From: an uncultured Planctomycetia bacterium
GTDB taxonomy: Bacteria; Planctomycetota; UBA1135; GCA-002686595
Length of the DNA stretch: 19,509 bases
Direction: 5' to 3'
NCBI GenBank assembly: GCA_938003765.1
Contig: CALKYE010000219.1
Span: 1 to 19,509, forward strand
Shown here: piece after piece, positions 1 to 6,575 of the stretch
How positions within the stretch are numbered: position 1 is the first letter of the stretch
Layout: every line of letters starts with the position of its first letter
The notes under the pieces: generated by a model
Seen by the model: the letters and a program-made list of their open reading frames with translations, nothing else
Told to the model about the DNA's origin: nothing
Database searches by the model: none
Translations under genes and position numbers: made by a program

Positions 1-5
1 CGCTC

Positions 6-1250
6 ATGCAGACCAACGACCAACACGAAGCCAACTACGTTCTGCTCCAGCACGAAGGCGCCGCGCCGATCAAGGCCTGGGTGCGCGGCGTGCCCTTCGA
101 CGAGGGCTCGCGCCAGCAGCTCGCGAACGTCGCTCGCTTGCCGTTCATCCACAAGTGGATCGCGGCCATGCCCGACGTGCACTTCGGCATCGGCGCGACG
201 GTCGGCAGCGTGATCCCCACGCACAAGGCGATCATCCCCGCCGCGGTGGGCGTCGACATCGGCTGCGGCATGATGGCCACGCAGACGACGCTGACGGCGA
301 GCGACCTGCCCGATGACTTGAAGCAGATGCGCTTCGAGATCGAGCGCGCGGTCCCGCACGGCATGTCGAAGAGCCGCGGCGGACGTGACAAGGGCTCGTG
401 GCACAACGCGCCCGCTCGCGTCGAGCGCGCGTGGGCCGAGCTCGAAGGCGGCCACGCCGACATCGTGAACAAGCACCGCGCGATCAAGAACGCCAACACG
501 TTCAATCAGCTCGGCACGCTGGGCGGCGGCAATCACTTCATCGAGGTCTGCCTGGACGAAGCGGACCGCGTGTGGTTCCTGCTGCACTCGGGCTCGCGCG
601 GCATCGGCAATCGCATCGGCTCGTACTTCATCGAGCTCGCCAAGAAGGACTTGGCGCGTCAGCTCGGCGCCCTGCCCCACCGCGACCTCGCGTACTTCGA
701 GGAAGGCGCGGAGCACTTCGACGACTACGTCGAGGCCGTCTCGTGGGCGCAGCGCTTCGCCGCGGTGAACCGCCAACTCATGCTGCAAGCGGTCATCGAG
801 GCCGTGAGCAGCCTGCCGGGTCTGCCGCGCTTCCAGCACGGCCTGGTCGCGGTGAACTGCCACCACAACTACGTGCAGCGCGAGCGCCACTACGGCGAGA
901 ACGTGTTCGTGACCCGCAAGGGCGCGGTGCGGGCCGGCGCAGGCGAGCTGGGCATCATCCCCGGCTCGATGGGCGCGCGCTCGTTCATCGTGCGCGGCAA
1001 GGGCAATCCCGAGAGCTTCGAGTCGTGCAGCCACGGCGCGGGTCGCGCGCACTCGCGCACGGCGGCGCGTTCGATGTTCTCGCTCGAGGACCACCGGCGC
1101 GCCACGGCTCACGTCGAGTGCCGCAAGGACTCCGACGTGATCGACGAAACGCCCGCGGCCTACAAGCCGATCGACGCGGTGATGGAGGCGCAGAAGGACC
1201 TCGTCGAGGTGCTTCACACGTTGCGTCAAGTCGTGTGCGTCAAGGGCTGA
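6..1250 (+). CDS. rtcB: RNA-splicing ligase RtcB
   Basis: RtcB is a cytoplasmic Mn2+- and GTP-dependent ligase that joins RNA 2',3'-cyclic-phosphate or 3'-phosphate ends to 5'-OH ends. The 414-aa product matches the usual length (E. coli RtcB is about 408 aa) and reads full length, with about nine extra N-terminal residues. The conserved AVGVDIGCGM motif carries the metal-binding Cys87. GGGNHF carries His177, LLHSGSRG His194, and NCHHNYV His286/His287. SCSHGAGRAHSR carries His343, the equivalent of the histidine that is guanylated during catalysis. All key residues expected for the family are present, so an active enzyme is likely. The start lies 5 nt inside the window, so its promoter and any slightly earlier in-frame start cannot be judged. 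rtcA follows 67 nt downstream. No RtcR-type sigma54 activator is visible. Confidence 0.97.
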   Translation: MQTNDQHEANYVLLQHEGAAPIKAWVRGVPFDEGSRQQLANVARLPFIHKWIAAMPDVHFGIGATVGSVIPTHKAIIPAAVGVDIGCGMMATQTTLTASDLPDDLKQMRFEIERAVPHGMSKSRGGRDKGSWHNAPARVERAWAELEGGHADIVNKHRAIKNANTFNQLGTLGGGNHFIEVCLDEADRVWFLLHSGSRGIGNRIGSYFIELAKKDLARQLGALPHRDLAYFEEGAEHFDDYVEAVSWAQRFAAVNRQLMLQAVIEAVSSLPGLPRFQHGLVAVNCHHNYVQRERHYGENVFVTRKGAVRAGAGELGIIPGSMGARSFIVRGKGNPESFESCSHGAGRAHSRTAARSMFSLEDHRRATAHVECRKDSDVIDETPAAYKPIDAVMEAQKDLVEVLHTLRQVVCVKG

Positions 1251-1317
1251 CGCGAAACCGAACCTTGCGCAGCGCTCGTCGCCAGCGAGCGTCGCGCTCT
1301 CCACTTCACCCACTCCG

Positions 1318-2325
1318 ATGCGCACCCTCGACGGATCACGCGGCGAAGGCGGCGGCCAGATCTTGCGCAGCGCGTTGTCGCTCGCGCTGGTCACGGGCGA
1401 GCCGTTCCGCATCCACTCCATTCGCGCTGGACGCCCCAAGCCGGGGCTCAAGCGCCAGCACCTCGCGGCCGTGCTCGCGGCGCAACGCGTCGGCGCCGCG
1501 CGCGTCAGCGGGGCCGAACTGGGCTCGAGCGAGCTCGTGTTCGAGCCCGGCGCGATCCAATGCGGACACCATCGCTTCGCCGTGGGCACCGCAGGCAGCG
1601 CGACGTTGGTGCTCCAAACCGTGCTGCCCGCACTGTGGAGCGCGGACGCGCCGTCGACGATCGAGATCGAGGGCGGCACGCACAATCCGCTCGCGCCGCC
1701 GGCGGACTTCGTGCGCGAAGTGTTCCTTCCAGTGCTGGCGCGCATGGGCCCCAGCGTGGAGCTCGAGATCGTTCGCTACGGGTTCTTCCCCGCTGGCGGC
1801 GGCCTGCTGCGCGCCACGATCAACCCGGCGCCGCTCGCGCCGATCGAGCTGCTCGATCGCGGCGCGCCGACCGGCCATCGAGCCCGTTGCCTGATCGCCA
1901 ACCTTCCGCCGGTCGTCGCCGCGCGCGAACTCGCAGTGGTGCAAGAGGAACTCGGCTGGCGCGCGAATCAGCTCGAAGAGGCGCGCGTTCCGGGCCCCGG
2001 TCCCGGCAACGCGCTCTCGCTCGAGCTCGGCTTCGAGCACGTGCGCGAACTCGTCACCGCCTTCGGCGAGCGCAACCGCGCGAGTGAGCTCGTCGCCAGC
2101 GAAGCCTGCGCCGCAGCGCTGACCTACCTCCGCCACGATGCGCCCGTCGGCGAGCACCTGGCCGATCAACTGGTGTTGCCGTTCGCGCTCGCGCGCGGCG
2201 GTCGCTTCCGCGCGCTGCCGCTCTCGCTGCATGCGACGACCAATGTCGAGCTCGTGAGCGAGTGGCTCGGCCTGCGCATCGACGTCCGCAACGGCGAGCA
2301 CGGCGCGGTCGTCTCCTTCGGTTGA
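1318..2325 (+). CDS. rtcA: RNA 3'-terminal phosphate cyclase RtcA
   Basis: RtcA uses ATP to convert RNA 3'-phosphate ends to 2',3'-cyclic phosphates, which RtcB can use. The 335-aa length is typical. Family signatures are the N-terminal GSRGEGGGQILR (residues 6-17), RPKPGLKRQHL (39-49), an EGGTHNP motif (118-124), the RYGFFPAGGG segment (153-162) and GEHLADQLVLPFAL (278-291). His280 is positioned like the catalytic histidine that is adenylylated in the E. coli enzyme. The ATG start gives the classic N-terminus directly, and no Shine-Dalgarno sequence precedes it. The 67-nt gap after rtcB holds a small inverted repeat (CGCTCG at 1273-1278 with CGAGCG at 1286-1291) but no clear promoter, so co-transcription with rtcB is likely. 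Identity is secure; the operon is inferred. Confidence 0.96.
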   Translation: MRTLDGSRGEGGGQILRSALSLALVTGEPFRIHSIRAGRPKPGLKRQHLAAVLAAQRVGAARVSGAELGSSELVFEPGAIQCGHHRFAVGTAGSATLVLQTVLPALWSADAPSTIEIEGGTHNPLAPPADFVREVFLPVLARMGPSVELEIVRYGFFPAGGGLLRATINPAPLAPIELLDRGAPTGHRARCLIANLPPVVAARELAVVQEELGWRANQLEEARVPGPGPGNALSLELGFEHVRELVTAFGERNRASELVASEACAAALTYLRHDAPVGEHLADQLVLPFALARGGRFRALPLSLHATTNVELVSEWLGLRIDVRNGEHGAVVSFG

Positions 2326-2371
2326 TCGCACGCGGCCGGCGTCGGCGCAGCGCTGCGACTGCTACGATCAA
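2322..2371. promoter_or_regulatory. Nested inverted repeats and -10-like box after rtcA
   Basis: TTGATCG (2322-2328, spanning the rtcA stop) is the exact complement of CGATCAA (2365-2371). Between them lies a perfect 12-bp palindrome, CGCAGCGCTGCG (2346-2357). A -10-like TACGAT (2363-2368) begins 5 nt after the palindrome and 22 nt before the next start codon. There is no T-tract, so this is a weak candidate for rho-independent termination. It could instead be an operator and promoter for the lipoprotein-cytochrome pair. In GC-rich DNA part of this may be chance. Confidence 0.35.
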
Positions 2372-2390
2372 GTCTGCCGCTCCGAACCGC

Positions 2391-2900
2391 ATGACTCCGA
2401 CGCGCAACGCTGCTCTGCTCGTGTTCATCGCCGCCTGCGGCGCGCCCGCGCGCGTCGACGAGGTTCCGCAGACCGCGCCAGCTCGAATCGAGCCCGCTCC
2501 GACGCCGGAGCCGCACGGCGAGCCGCGTTCTACGCCGCCTTCGACTCCGCCCGCGTGGGCGGAGCACGCGCGCATCGAGAGCAACGCCGGCGCCTACGTG
2601 GTGCACGTCGAGCCGGCGCCGAGCACGCTGCCGGACAACGAGGCCTTCGAGCTGCGCGTGTGGGTCGCGCGCGCGGACGCGCCCAGCGAGCTCGCACGCG
2701 AGGTCAGGCTCGCCGTCGACGCCTCGATGCCCGAGCACGGCCACGGCATGAACCGCACGCCGAAGATCACGCGCGAGCCGAGCGGTGAGTTCCTCGTGCA
2801 AGGCATGCTGTTCCACATGACCGGCCGCTGGGAGCTGTACTTCGACGTCACGTCGGGCGCGCTCACCGAGCGTGCGCAGGTCGACGTCGTGCTCGAATGA
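2391..2900 (+). CDS. YtkA-like domain lipoprotein
   Basis: This 169-aa exported protein has a short hydrophobic signal ending in the lipobox IAAC, with lipidation predicted at Cys16. A proline-rich linker (about 24-54) leads to a C-terminal beta-sandwich-like domain (about 60-169). The stretch MPEHGHGMN (113-121), then FHM (141-143) and GRWELYFDV (145-153), resembles the YtkA/FixH-like family, whose His/Met-rich edge is often suspected of metal binding. I chose the ATG at 2391 because it gives a proper lipoprotein signal; the frame is open upstream to 2262 but there encodes arginine-rich sequence overlapping rtcA. The stop overlaps the start of the cytochrome gene as ATGA, so the two are probably translated together. 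A role as metal or redox accessory to that cytochrome is inference. Confidence 0.8.
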   Translation: MTPTRNAALLVFIAACGAPARVDEVPQTAPARIEPAPTPEPHGEPRSTPPSTPPAWAEHARIESNAGAYVVHVEPAPSTLPDNEAFELRVWVARADAPSELAREVRLAVDASMPEHGHGMNRTPKITREPSGEFLVQGMLFHMTGRWELYFDVTSGALTERAQVDVVLE

Positions 2901-4144
2901 AGACCGTCGGCCTCGTGCTGATGGCCGGCCTCGCGAGCGCGGGCGCGGCGCACGAGTGGAGCGAGCGCGACCTCAAGCGCATCGCGACGCTCTCGCCGCT
3001 GCCGAGCGCGCCGCGCAACCCGACCAACGCCCTCGCGGACGACGAACGCGCGGCCGAGTTCGGTCGCCGACTGTTCTTCGACGCGCGCTTCTCGGTCGAC
3101 GGCAAAGTCTCGTGCTCGACCTGCCACGATCCGGCGCTCGGGTTCGCGGACGGCAAGCAGCTCGCGCACACGCTGGGCCGCAGCGAACGTCACGCGCCGA
3201 GCCTGTGGAACGTGGCTTATCAGCGCTGGCTGTTCTGGGACGGACGCGCGGACACGCTGTGGGCGCAGGCCGTTCAGCCGCTCGAAAACGAGCTCGAGAT
3301 GGGCGGAGATCGCGTCGCGCTCGTCCACGCGCTGCGCACGGATGCGACGCTGCGGCGCGGGTACGAAGAGCTGTTCGGCGCTCTGCCCGACGCTTCGAAT
3401 TGGCCGGCGCGCGCCAAGCCGATGCCCGCAAGCGTCGACGACACGCGTCACGTCGCGTGGACTTCGATGAGCGCCGAGCAACGCCTCGGCGCCAATCGGG
3501 TCGTCGCGAACTTCGGCAAAGCGCTCGAGGCCTATCAGCGCAAGCTGGTGCGGACCAACTCGCCGTTCGATCGCTTCGCGTCGGCGCTGGCGCGCGGCGA
3601 CACACGCGCGGCCGACGAGCAGCTCGCCCCCAGCGCGCAGCGTGGACTCGCGCTGTTCCTGGGCAAGGGCAACTGCCGCTCGTGCCACGGCGGGCCGAAC
3701 TTCAGCGACGGCGAGTTCCACAACATCGGCGTACCGCCGCTGGGCGGGGGCAAGCCGACGGACCCCGCGCGCTTCGCGGGAGCTGCGGCGGTGCTCGCGG
3801 ACGAGTTCAACGCGCGCTCGGCCTACAGCGACGCGCGCGAGGGCGAGGCCGCGCTCAAGCTCGAAACGCTCGAGGTCAGTCCGCAGAGCTTCGGCGAGTA
3901 CCGCACGCCCACGCTGCGCAACGTGGCGCTCTCGCCGCCGTACATGCACCAGGGTCAGTTCGCGACGCTGCGCGACGTGCTGCGCTTCTACTCGACGCTC
4001 GAGGGCGCGACTCAGGTCGGCCACCACCAGGAGCAGACACTGCAGCCGCTGAACCTGTCCGAGAGCGAGATCGACGAGCTCGCAGCGTTCCTCGAAGCGC
4101 TCACGGGCGAAGCGCCCGACGCGCGCTGGCTCACGGCGCCGTGA
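2897..4144 (+). CDS. Di-heme cytochrome c peroxidase / MauG-family protein
   Basis: This 415-aa protein has a cleavable signal peptide (residues 1-18, ending ASAGAA) and two covalent heme sites. CSTCH is at 73-77 and CRSCH at 260-264, the spacing expected of bacterial di-heme peroxidases. Other family marks are RRLFFDARFS (57-66), FWDGRADTL (113-121), EMGGD (134-138), GPNFSDGEFHNIG (266-278) and YRTPTLRNVALSPPYMHQG (335-353). It should act in the periplasm, reducing peroxide or oxidising a substrate through two hemes; peroxidase versus MauG-like oxidase cannot be decided from sequence alone. The ATG overlaps the stop of the upstream lipoprotein gene (ATGA), which supports translational coupling. 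Its stop codon lies inside a 20-bp palindrome. Confidence 0.92.
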   Translation: MKTVGLVLMAGLASAGAAHEWSERDLKRIATLSPLPSAPRNPTNALADDERAAEFGRRLFFDARFSVDGKVSCSTCHDPALGFADGKQLAHTLGRSERHAPSLWNVAYQRWLFWDGRADTLWAQAVQPLENELEMGGDRVALVHALRTDATLRRGYEELFGALPDASNWPARAKPMPASVDDTRHVAWTSMSAEQRLGANRVVANFGKALEAYQRKLVRTNSPFDRFASALARGDTRAADEQLAPSAQRGLALFLGKGNCRSCHGGPNFSDGEFHNIGVPPLGGGKPTDPARFAGAAAVLADEFNARSAYSDAREGEAALKLETLEVSPQSFGEYRTPTLRNVALSPPYMHQGQFATLRDVLRFYSTLEGATQVGHHQEQTLQPLNLSESEIDELAAFLEALTGEAPDARWLTAP

Positions 4145-4147
4145 GCC
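4128..4147. repeat. Perfect 20-bp palindrome at end of the cytochrome gene
   Basis: GGCTCACGGC (4128-4137) is followed at once by its exact complement GCCGTGAGCC (4138-4147). The palindrome contains the cytochrome stop codon (4142-4144) and ends 6 nt before the TATCGT box of the next gene, so it would cover the -35 area of that promoter. As RNA it could fold into an 8-bp stem with a GCGC loop, but no T-tract follows. It may be an operator, a transcript-end hairpin, or both. Confidence 0.55.
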
Positions 4148-4153
4148 GGGCGC

Positions 4154-4159
4154 TATCGT
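4154..4159 (+). promoter_or_regulatory. -10-like box TATCGT of glycosyltransferase gene
   Basis: TATCGT ends 7 nt before the ATG at 4167, the distance expected when transcription starts at or beside the start codon. The same GCTATCGTG context occurs ahead of the L,D-transpeptidase gene. No -35 hexamer close to TTGACA is visible. Confidence 0.45.
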
Positions 4160-4166
4160 GCGGGCG

Positions 4167-5087
4167 ATGAGCGCAACGCGCGGCCCGATCACCGTATTCC
4201 TGCCGACTTGGAACGGCGGCGAGCGGCTCGACGAAGTGCTCGCGGCCGTGCGCGCGCAGCGGACGGAGCGGCGCATCGTGTTGCGCGCGGTGGACTCCAG
4301 CTCGAGCGACCAGACGCCGCGCGTGCTGGCCAAGCACGGCGTCGACTTCGAGACCATCGCGCAGCGCGAGTTCGACCACGGCGCCACACGCGGCAAGGCG
4401 ATCCTCGCGAGCTCGACCGAGCTGGTCGTGCTGCTCACACAGGACGCCCGCCCGCTCGATGAACACTGGCTCGAGGAGCTGGTCGCGCCGTTCGAGGACC
4501 CGCGCGTCGCCGGCGCCTGGTCGCGGCAGGTCCCGCGGCCCGCGTGCCACCCCTTCCAACGCGCGAACCTCGAAGCGCACTTCGCCTCCCGCGAGCGCAA
4601 CGTCATCGAGCCGCTCTCGCCCGCGCAGTGGAACGCGCTCTCGCCCGCGGAGCGTCTGGCGCGCGTCGGCTTCGACGACGTGTCGAGCTGCGTGCGGCGC
4701 AGCGCCGTGGAGCGCACGCCCTTCCCGCGCACGCCGTTCGGCGAGGACATGCTGTGGGCGCGCGCCGCGCTGCTAGCTGGCCACCGACTCGTCTATGCGG
4801 GTCGCTCGGTCGTCGAGCACTCCCATGACCTGACGTTGGCGGAGCTGACGCGCCGCGTCGAGCAGTCGTACTCGCTGCGCCGCCGCATCGCCGACGAGCG
4901 CGCGTTCGATTCGAGCGGCGAGCTGCTGCGGGGCGTGCGACTCGCCGCACGCGGCCACTTGCGCACCGCCTGGCGCGCGCGGAGTCTCGGCGCCGCGCTG
5001 CAAGCTGCGCCCTACGCGTGGCTGCAGATCACGTCGGCGCGACGCGGATCGCGTTCAGCGCGCTACGAGCCGCCGAGCGCGGGCTGA
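4167..5087 (+). CDS. Glycosyltransferase family 2, rhamnosyltransferase-like
   Basis: This predicted 306-aa GT-A fold enzyme transfers a sugar from a nucleotide donor. The N-terminal TVFLPTWNGG (9-18) and AVDSSSSD (41-48) form the nucleotide-binding strand and loop. FDHGATRGKA (69-78) and LLTQDARP (89-96) are the variant seen in rhamnosyltransferase-like members, with QDA in place of a plain DXD. FGEDMLW (191-197) supplies the acidic pair near the acceptor, and VVEHSHD (215-221) is typical of the C-terminal part. The ATG at 4167 is preferred over an in-frame GTG at 4158 because that GTG lies within the -10-like box and there is no Shine-Dalgarno sequence. No membrane segment is evident, so the protein is probably cytoplasmic or membrane-peripheral. 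The gene stands alone, so donor and acceptor are unknown. Confidence 0.88.
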   Translation: MSATRGPITVFLPTWNGGERLDEVLAAVRAQRTERRIVLRAVDSSSSDQTPRVLAKHGVDFETIAQREFDHGATRGKAILASSTELVVLLTQDARPLDEHWLEELVAPFEDPRVAGAWSRQVPRPACHPFQRANLEAHFASRERNVIEPLSPAQWNALSPAERLARVGFDDVSSCVRRSAVERTPFPRTPFGEDMLWARAALLAGHRLVYAGRSVVEHSHDLTLAELTRRVEQSYSLRRRIADERAFDSSGELLRGVRLAARGHLRTAWRARSLGAALQAAPYAWLQITSARRGSRSARYEPPSAG

Positions 5088-5130
5088 GGGCCTGTCACAC
5101 CCGAGCCCTTCGAGCGCCGGCCCCAAACGA

Positions 5131-5164
5131 AAAGCAGACGCGGTGGACGCCGCGCCTGCTCTTT
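5131..5164. terminator. Bidirectional hairpin terminator between convergent genes
   Basis: AGCAG-A-CGCGG (5133-5143) pairs with CCGCG-C-CTGCT (5150-5160) around a 6-nt loop: ten pairs with one A/C mismatch. It is flanked by an A-rich run (AAACGAAAA) on the left and CTTT on the right, so either strand gives a stem followed by a short U-rich tail. It sits in the 128-nt gap between the stops of the glycosyltransferase and DUF1501 genes, exactly where a shared terminator is expected. Confidence 0.65.
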
Positions 5165-5215
5165 GCGAGCTGAAGGCTCCGCTGGTGGCGAATCCTTCAA
5201 CGTTCCGGAGTCGGA

Positions 5216-6565
5216 CTACGGCTTCACGAAACCCAGCTCGGCGAACGTCGGCCCGGAGAGCGACGACCAACCTGGGATCACGAGGTCGATCATCGACGTG
5301 TTCGCGAAGTAGTAGGCGCGGAGGATCTCCTTGAACACCGCGCGGAAGTCCGTGCGGTGGTGCACCCACGGCCCGTCGGGACCCGTCATGTCGCCCGGGA
5401 GCCACGTCGAGGGGTCGCAGTTGTAGACGCCCCCGTTCACGCGGAGCCCCATCGCCATGGCGACTCCGCCGTGGCCATGGTCGGTGCCGAACGACCCGGT
5501 TTGCGGCGTCGTGCGGCCGAACTCAGTGACCACCAGCACCATGAGGTCCTGTGATCCACCGTGAGCCATCACGTTGTTGTAGACAGCGCGCAGACCGAGC
5601 GCGAGTTCGTTGAGCAGCTCCGCCTGTCGACCGTTCACGCCGCCCTGGAAGGCGTGCGTGTCCCAGCCGCCGATTTCGACACCCGCGACGAGAGCGTTCG
5701 TCTGCGTGAGCATGCTCACCGCGTCTCGCAGGCTGGCGCCGAAGGGAGTCGCGGGATACGGAGTGTTCGGCTGCGCGGACGACACGCCGCTGAGCGCGGC
5801 GTCAGCCTCCTGCATCTCGACCCCGGAGCGGTACGCGAGCGCCGAAGTCTCGGTCACGACCTGCGCGCCGCCGTACTGCGCGGCGAGACCGGCGCTTCCG
5901 AACATCTTGGCCTCCACGGCGGTGGGCGCGCCCTTCACCTTCGCCTGCGAGTAGGCCGCGATGTTCGGCACGTGCCATTGCACGCGCGACGGATCGGTCG
6001 AGCGGAAGGCCTGCTGGAAGGCGTTGGACACGCTGACTCCGGCATAGCCTCCGGTCGTGGGCAGAGCGCCCACCATGCGAGCGACCCAGCCCTCTTCGAG
6101 CGCCAGCGATCCGGCAGGCGTGGTCGGGCTCAGCGTCTCGTAGTAGCGCTGCGCCTCGAAGTGCGAGCGCGAGTAGTCGATCGTTCCGACGCGGTGCAGG
6201 AACGCGAGATGCCCCTGATTGAAGACGTGCGACAAGGGCGCCATCGCCGGGTGCATCGACGCGAAGCCATTGAGGTCGAAGGCGGGGTCGAACGGCACGC
6301 CGATGTTGTCGACGCCCGGCCCGCTCAACGTCGGCAACGGCCGATACCCGAAGTACTCGCTCGAGTTGCCGTGCGGGATGATCGTGTTCAGTCCGCAGTT
6401 CGCGCCGCGCTGGAAAATGATCAGGACCTTGCGGAAGTTGATCAGCACGGGCTGGCCGATCACCTGCGCGTACGCAGTCCGATTCAAGACGCTGGAGAAG
6501 GCCCCGGCGAGAAGTCCGACTCCGCCCATTCGGAGGAGTTGTCGACGATGCAACTGGTGACTCAT
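5216..6565 (-). CDS. DUF1501 domain-containing protein, Tat-exported
   Basis: This 449-aa protein belongs to the DUF1501 family, which has a sulfatase/alkaline-phosphatase-like fold and no settled biochemical role. It is very common in planctomycetes. The N-terminus has a twin-arginine signal (RRQLLRMGG, 7-15, then a hydrophobic stretch to TAYAQ at 30-34), so export in folded form is likely. Family motifs are FQRGANCGLN (51-60), RSHFEAQ (133-139), GGWDTHAFQGG (299-309), VVTEFGRTTPQTG (345-357) and TDHGHGG (361-367), whose Asp/His residues could bind metal. It lies 10 nt downstream of the DUF1800 gene. This is the only clear Shine-Dalgarno case in the window: GAGGT overlaps the DUF1800 stop about 8 nt before the ATG. 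The DUF1800-DUF1501 pair is a standard arrangement, so the products probably act together. Confidence 0.93.
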   Translation of the reverse strand: MSHQLHRRQLLRMGGVGLLAGAFSSVLNRTAYAQVIGQPVLINFRKVLIIFQRGANCGLNTIIPHGNSSEYFGYRPLPTLSGPGVDNIGVPFDPAFDLNGFASMHPAMAPLSHVFNQGHLAFLHRVGTIDYSRSHFEAQRYYETLSPTTPAGSLALEEGWVARMVGALPTTGGYAGVSVSNAFQQAFRSTDPSRVQWHVPNIAAYSQAKVKGAPTAVEAKMFGSAGLAAQYGGAQVVTETSALAYRSGVEMQEADAALSGVSSAQPNTPYPATPFGASLRDAVSMLTQTNALVAGVEIGGWDTHAFQGGVNGRQAELLNELALGLRAVYNNVMAHGGSQDLMVLVVTEFGRTTPQTGSFGTDHGHGGVAMAMGLRVNGGVYNCDPSTWLPGDMTGPDGPWVHHRTDFRAVFKEILRAYYFANTSMIDLVIPGWSSLSGPTFAELGFVKP

Positions 6566-6569
6566 GGTG
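6555..6569. repeat. 15-bp start-codon repeat, copy 1
   Basis: Read on the minus strand this is CACC-ATG-AGTCACCA, the start of the DUF1501 gene with its Met-Ser-His codons. An identical 15-mer covers the start of the upstream DUF1800 gene at 8296-8310. The two proteins diverge immediately afterwards. Confidence 0.6.
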
Positions 6570-6575
6570 CGAACC

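Noticed and set aside
398..1894. 498-codon plus-strand frame across rtcB and rtcA
   Set aside because: It is an arginine-rich shadow of two unmistakable genes in another frame.
4158..4166. GTG start for the glycosyltransferase
   Set aside because: It would add only MRA, and the GTG overlaps the -10-like TATCGT box. The ATG at 4167 fits better.
2594..4750. 718-codon minus-strand frame opposite the cytochrome and glycosyltransferase
   Set aside because: Arg/Glu/Val-rich shadow without motifs; the opposite strand carries two CxxCH sites and GT2 motifs.
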